Assembly (NCBI RefSeq): GCF_001983175.1
Contig: NZ_MNPW01000007.1
Coordinates: 310,001-374,000 of the forward strand
DNA length: 64,000 nucleotides
Reading direction: 5' to 3'
Source of the DNA: Pseudomonas cedrina subsp. cedrina
GTDB taxonomy: Bacteria; Pseudomonadota; Gammaproteobacteria; Pseudomonadales; Pseudomonadaceae
Below the pieces are notes generated by a model. It did not search any database and was not told where the DNA came from. It saw only the letters and a program-made list of their open reading frames with translations. How positions within the stretch are numbered: the first letter of the stretch is position 1; every line of letters starts with the position of its first letter. This document shows, piece by piece, positions 60,377-64,000 of this stretch. The position numbers and the translations under genes were made by a program.

Positions 60377-62215
60377 TTAAAAGGCAAAGCACGAGCAGCC
60401 GAACGCACCCCAGAAACCCTGGAAGTCGCTGACCGGCACGCTGGAAAGACGGGCTTTTTCATGGCTGTGGGCATGCACGCCGCAGGGGCCGCTGCACTGG
60501 TGTACTTGAGCTTGCAACGCTGAAGTCGCACGCCAGTGACCCGGCACCTTGACCACCGGCGACCAGTCCGGCAGCACCGGCACGCGCGGCGGCGCGAAGT
60601 CTTCGAAGTCGCCGGCGCCATACACCACGTTGCCGCCGGCCACGGTCAACACCGATTCGATCCACTTGATGGCCTCTTCATCGACGCTGAAGAAGTCCGC
60701 CGACAGCGCGGCCACATCCGCCAACTGCCCGACCTTGATCTGGCCCTTCTTGCCCTGCTCGGAGGAGAACCAGGCGCTGCCATGGGTGAACAGTTCCAGC
60801 GCAGTCAGGCGCGGCAGGCCCTCGGCGTGCAGTTCCAGGCCACCGACGGTGCGCCCGCTGACCATCCAGTACAGCGAAGTCCACGGGTTGTAGCTCGACA
60901 CCCGCGTGGCGTCGGTGCCCGCCCCGACCGGCACGCCTTCGGCCAGCATGCGCTTGATCGGTGGCGTGGCTTCGGCCGCCTTGGCGCCGTACCGCTCGAC
61001 AAAGTATTCGCCCTGGAATGCCATGCGGTCCTGGATCGCAATACCGCCGCCAAGGGCGCGTACACGTTCGATGTTTTTCGGGGTAATGGTTTCGGCATGG
61101 TCGAAGAACCATGGCAGGCCATTGAACGGGATGTCGCGGTTGACCTTCTCGAACACGTCGAGCATGCGCGAGATGGATTCGTCATACGTGGCGTGCAAAC
61201 GGAACGGCCAGCGTTGTTCCACCAGGTGACGCACCACCGGTTCCAGCTCCTGCTCCATGGTCAGCGGCAGGTCGGGGCGCGGCTCGAGGAAGTCTTCGAA
61301 GTCGGCGGCGGAAAACACCAGCATCTCGCCGGCGCCGTTGTGACGCAGATAATCATCGCCCTGATGCAGGGTCACGCTACCGGTCCAGTTCTTGAAGTCG
61401 CTGAGTTCTTCCTTGGGCTTCTGGGTGAACAGGTTGTAGGCGATGCGCACCGTCAACTGCTGGTCCTTGGCCAGTTGTTCGATTACCGCGTAGTCATCGG
61501 GGTAATTCTGGAAACCACCGCCGGCGTCGATGGCGCTGGTGAGGCCCAGGCGATTGAGTTCGCGCATGAACTGGCGCGTCGAGTTGACCTGGTATTCCAG
61601 CGGCAGTTTCGGGCCCTTGGCCAGGGTCGAATACAGGATCATCGCGTTCGGTCGCGCCACCAGCATGCCGGTGGGGTTGCCATTGCTGTCACGCACGATC
61701 TCGCCGCCCGGCGGGTTTGGCGTGTCCTTGGTATAGCCGGCCACGCGCAGGGCGGCACGGTTGAGCAACGCACGGTCATACAGGTGCAGCACGAACACGG
61801 GCGTGTCCGGTGCGGCCTGGTTGAGTTCTTCCAGTGTCGGCATGCGCTTTTCGGCGAACTGGAATTCGTTCCAGCCACCAACCACGCGGACCCATTGCGG
61901 CGTGGGGGTGCGATCGGCCTGCTCCTTGAGCATGCGCAAGGCATCGGCCAGGGACGGCACACCTTCCCAACGCAGTTCGAGGTTGTAGTTCAAGCCACCG
62001 CGGATCAGGTGCAGGTGCGAGTCGTTGAGGCCGGGGATGACCGTGCGGCCCTTGAGGTCGATGACCTGCGTGCCGCTGCCCCGCAGGGCCATGGCCTCAC
62101 CGTCGGTACCCACGGCGACAAAGCGCCCCTGGCTGATGGCGACGGCGGTTGCGCGCGGGTTTTCACGGTCCACGGTGTGGAACTGGCCATTGAACAGAAT
62201 CAGATCGGCGTTCAT
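60377..62215 (-). CDS. Metal-dependent amidohydrolase (YtcJ-like)
   Basis: 612 residues, Amidohydro_3/YtcJ family. N-terminal composite domain (ADLILFNGQFHTVDRENPRA), metal-binding GLNDSHLHLIRGG near residue 68, HATYDESISRML with another ligand, DHAETI, and the late GTDATRVSSYNPWTSLYW. Hydrolyses C-N bonds of unknown substrates. The last 50 residues contain several Cys and His (HQCSGPCGVHAHSH), an unusual tail. Start overlaps the ABM gene by 4 bp. Confidence 0.85.
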   Translation of the reverse strand: MNADLILFNGQFHTVDRENPRATAVAISQGRFVAVGTDGEAMALRGSGTQVIDLKGRTVIPGLNDSHLHLIRGGLNYNLELRWEGVPSLADALRMLKEQADRTPTPQWVRVVGGWNEFQFAEKRMPTLEELNQAAPDTPVFVLHLYDRALLNRAALRVAGYTKDTPNPPGGEIVRDSNGNPTGMLVARPNAMILYSTLAKGPKLPLEYQVNSTRQFMRELNRLGLTSAIDAGGGFQNYPDDYAVIEQLAKDQQLTVRIAYNLFTQKPKEELSDFKNWTGSVTLHQGDDYLRHNGAGEMLVFSAADFEDFLEPRPDLPLTMEQELEPVVRHLVEQRWPFRLHATYDESISRMLDVFEKVNRDIPFNGLPWFFDHAETITPKNIERVRALGGGIAIQDRMAFQGEYFVERYGAKAAEATPPIKRMLAEGVPVGAGTDATRVSSYNPWTSLYWMVSGRTVGGLELHAEGLPRLTALELFTHGSAWFSSEQGKKGQIKVGQLADVAALSADFFSVDEEAIKWIESVLTVAGGNVVYGAGDFEDFAPPRVPVLPDWSPVVKVPGHWRATSALQAQVHQCSGPCGVHAHSHEKARLSSVPVSDFQGFWGAFGCSCFAF

Positions 62216-62802
62216 AGGGTTTCCTTTACAGAGGCTTCAAGCCAGGGAGCGAACAGACGGGTAGCGGCCGGCATCAGCAGGTAGACCACCAGCAGAACAA
62301 TGGTCAGCGTGACCAGGAAGGTGGAGACCACGTAGTTGGAGAGGAACGGATGGAGCCGCAGGATCGGGCCCCAGATGAAAGGCAGCAGCAAGGTCTGCGG
62401 CAAAATCACGCACAGGCTGACCACCGCCTGCTTCCAGCGCGCCGGCTTGGCGGCGCTGTCGGCCAGGGGCGAGAACCAGAACTCGTTGACCGCGCCGATT
62501 TCGGTGTTGTCGCCGTCGGCCAGCATGGGGGCGGCTTCGGCGATCAGGGCCTTGCGGTCGGGGGAGTCGAGCCAGGTTTCCAGGTCGGTGGTCGAACGGT
62601 AGCGCAGTACACAGGTGAACAGCGCCAGCTTGCCTTGTTTGCCGCGTACCACATCAACACCGAGGTGGCCGGGACGCTCGCCGGCGATGCGCACGATGCG
62701 GCGTAGCCAGGCTTCGTAGTCGCTTTCGCGGCCTTGCTTGATCAGGTGCTTGACCACCAGGGTGACGACTTCGTCGGGGCCGGGTTTTGCTGCTGGGTCC
62801 AT
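62212..62802 (-). CDS. Antibiotic biosynthesis monooxygenase (ABM)-like domain with two membrane helices
   Basis: 196 residues. The first 100 form an ABM-type ferredoxin fold (VTLVVKHLIKQGRESDYEAWL, LFTCVLRYRSTTDLETWLDS); the rest has two membrane segments (AVVSLCVILPQTLLLPFIWG; VVSTFLVTLTIVLLVVYLLM). Same layout as proteins annotated antibiotic biosynthesis monooxygenase in Pseudomonas. It may act as a heme/quinone-type or small-molecule oxygenase at the membrane, but enzymatic activity is not shown. First gene of the operon with the amidohydrolase and ycaC. Confidence 0.8.
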   Translation of the reverse strand: MDPAAKPGPDEVVTLVVKHLIKQGRESDYEAWLRRIVRIAGERPGHLGVDVVRGKQGKLALFTCVLRYRSTTDLETWLDSPDRKALIAEAAPMLADGDNTEIGAVNEFWFSPLADSAAKPARWKQAVVSLCVILPQTLLLPFIWGPILRLHPFLSNYVVSTFLVTLTIVLLVVYLLMPAATRLFAPWLEASVKETL

Positions 62803-62910
62803 GGGGTGTCCCTCTGCCTTGATATTTCAGCGATGAGGGAGTGTGCCGGGATGGGGGTGGGGAAAATTGGATGTACGTGCTGTTTGGGCTGTTTTGCGTA
62901 CCGGCTTTTC

Positions 62911-62996
62911 TGTGGGAGCTGGCTTGCCTGCGATGGCATCGACTCGGTGTGCCTGATACACAGAGGTGTCTGCATCGCAGGCAAGCCAGCTCCCAG
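62911..62996. repeat. REP pair between ABM-domain and tyrosinase-like genes
   Basis: TGTGGGAGCTGGCTTGCCTG faces GCAGGCAAGCCAGCTCCCAG, loop about 40 bp. Confidence 0.85.
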
Positions 62997-63003
62997 AGGG
63001 GAT

Positions 63004-64000
63004 CTAGGCGGGCTTCAATTTCAGGTGCCGCGCATACCAGGGCCGCTTCGGCACGCGCTTGAACAAGCCCTGCAGCGCATCATCCTCGGCACCAAAGGTG
63101 ATACGCAGCGCAAGCTTCATGGTTTCCGGGTCCATTTCCATCGTGCGCCCCCTCTGCAGCCCCGGCGTGGTGCTGCAACCATGGGTGTCCGGCCCCAGCC
63201 AGGGGTCGCCCACCTCTACCCAGCGCCCCGGCGCGAACCAGGCGACGCCGTTGACCTGCATGCGCCTGACTTCACCAGGGTGGAAGCGTTCATGGGCGCG
63301 GAACCAGTCTTCGATGCGGTCGTCGATCCAGCCGTGGAAATGCCAGAACACCGGGTTGACGTGGGAAGAAAACGGGTCGCCGAGGAAGTCGTTTTCAGGC
63401 GCATACCAGCGCGCGGCAAAGTCGGACGGGTCGCGGGCAAGGGGCACGGGCGCGCCGTTGGAGGGGTCACGGGGTACCGAGGCCCAGCGCATGTGCAGCC
63501 AGTCATGCAGGCCCAATTCCATTTCCGAGCCCAACTGCCCCAGCGTCAGCCTGGACAGGTAGCGCGGGTCGCGGTACTGGGACTCCCAGACCTGAAAATT
63601 GCTGTGGTAGGTCTCGGCGGCCTTGATGTCGCTGACCCACTGGGTGTACTCGCTGTCATCCGGCGCCGACCAGGTAGGCGGCAAGGCGAAGCCGTCGTGG
63701 TTGTCGAAGTAACGCAGGAAACCCAGGCGATCACGCTCCAGCGCCGGTTGCGGCTCGGGAAATTGCGGCCAGGACGCAATCGCCTGCAGGGAGCGCGCGG
63801 TGCCGAGCATGTGCCGGTGCATGAAGAAGAAGTCGATGCCCGAGCCATTGCGGTCTTTACGCTCGCCTCGGGCGTCGCGCTCCTGGCCGCGTGGGCCGGG
63901 TTGCCAGCCAATGCCGCGCAGGGCGTCGCGTTTTTCTTCGGAGAGTTTGTGCCACTGGTCACGCGTGGCGTGCCACAGCTGGTGGAACAGGCGGTGCTCG
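63004..64000 (-). CDS. Tyrosinase-like (type-3 copper) protein, N-terminus outside window
   Basis: The C-terminal 331 codons of a gene that enters from the right edge: the frame is open from base 64000 through the ATG at 63822. Type-3 copper features are present: FFFMHRHMLG resembles a CuA loop, GLHDWLHMRW gives further His, and VNPVFWHFHGWIDDRIEDWF matches the CuB pattern (NPVFWHxHxxID). Similar Pseudomonas proteins are labelled PvdJ/PvdD/PvdP-like, and PvdP is the tyrosinase that finishes the pyoverdine chromophore. Whether this is PvdP itself or a separate paralogue cannot be decided without the N-terminus; no other pyoverdine gene is in view. Confidence 0.75.
   Translation of the reverse strand, partial: EHRLFHQLWHATRDQWHKLSEEKRDALRGIGWQPGPRGQERDARGERKDRNGSGIDFFFMHRHMLGTARSLQAIASWPQFPEPQPALERDRLGFLRYFDNHDGFALPPTWSAPDDSEYTQWVSDIKAAETYHSNFQVWESQYRDPRYLSRLTLGQLGSEMELGLHDWLHMRWASVPRDPSNGAPVPLARDPSDFAARWYAPENDFLGDPFSSHVNPVFWHFHGWIDDRIEDWFRAHERFHPGEVRRMQVNGVAWFAPGRWVEVGDPWLGPDTHGCSTTPGLQRGRTMEMDPETMKLALRITFGAEDDALQGLFKRVPKRPWYARHLKLKPA

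Noticed and set aside
60536..62284. A 582-codon open frame on the plus strand
   Set aside because: Antisense to the amidohydrolase; rich in His/Gln/Val with no recognisable fold. Shadow of a high-GC gene.

Overview
The window is high-GC, gene-dense DNA that reads as a chromosomal segment of the Pseudomonas fluorescens group. The reasons are the codon use, the many short palindromic repeats with the core GTGGGAGCTGGCTTGCCTGC (REP elements, mostly paired head to head), and the families present: AcoR-type and LysR regulators, GfcC/YjbH proteins, a beta-propeller phytase with its own TonB system, YcaC, and a type-3 copper protein of the kind linked to pyoverdine. I see no rRNA, tRNA, CRISPR array, phage or complete insertion sequence.

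Layout. (1) 0-6 kb: a sigma-54 activator of the AcoR type broken by a one-base deletion, an acetoin/diacetyl-reductase-like SDR, a siderophore-type TonB receptor and an AhpD-like protein. (2) 6-13 kb: a regulator-rich block of LysR, a DNA-binding-only AraC protein, two convergent related winged-helix/ATPase regulators whose 3' ends overlap by 54 bp, and a GlxA-type AraC regulator divergent from a pirin. (3) 13.9-15.8 kb: a secreted protein made of eight 13-residue repeats, and a class II Fic AMPylase with a perfect 24-bp palindrome just before its start codon. (4) 16-43 kb: a large exopolysaccharide locus. Three unusual regulators (a receiver without its acidic pocket, a degenerate EAL, a second winged helix) precede a WcaJ-like initiating transferase. 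Facing them is a minus-strand run of 20 genes (wzb, wzc, ugd, wzx, acetyltransferases, glycosyltransferases, wzy, gmd, fcl, wcaI, gmm, manC, then yjbE, wza, yjbF, yjbG, yjbH). The predicted product is a Wzx/Wzy-assembled, acetylated polymer containing fucose and glucuronic acid. It would be made with colanic-acid-type enzymes and exported with a gfc/yjb (group 4 capsule) accessory set.

(5) 43.7-49.5 kb: a sulfur block with an LLM flavin monooxygenase, a LysR regulator, cysteine dioxygenase, a four-domain rhodanese interrupted by an in-frame TAA, and a sulfonate-type binding protein. (6) 49.8-56.4 kb: TonB receptor, phytase, ExbB, ExbD and TonB on one strand, with Pho-box-like sites before the receptor and before exbB. 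This looks like a phosphate-starvation phytate-use unit. (7) 56.7-64 kb: a GGDEF protein with a degenerate active site but an intact I-site motif, coupled to an AraC regulator; a LysR regulator; a YcaC / amidohydrolase / ABM-domain operon; and a tyrosinase-like gene running off the right edge.

The most unusual structure is non-coding. Three copies of a 191-229 bp element, each with 16-bp terminal inverted repeats (one end damaged in one copy), are inserted inside REP pairs and flanked by 10-bp direct repeats. Each carries a large internal hairpin. In two copies the hairpin loop is inverted relative to the rest of the element.
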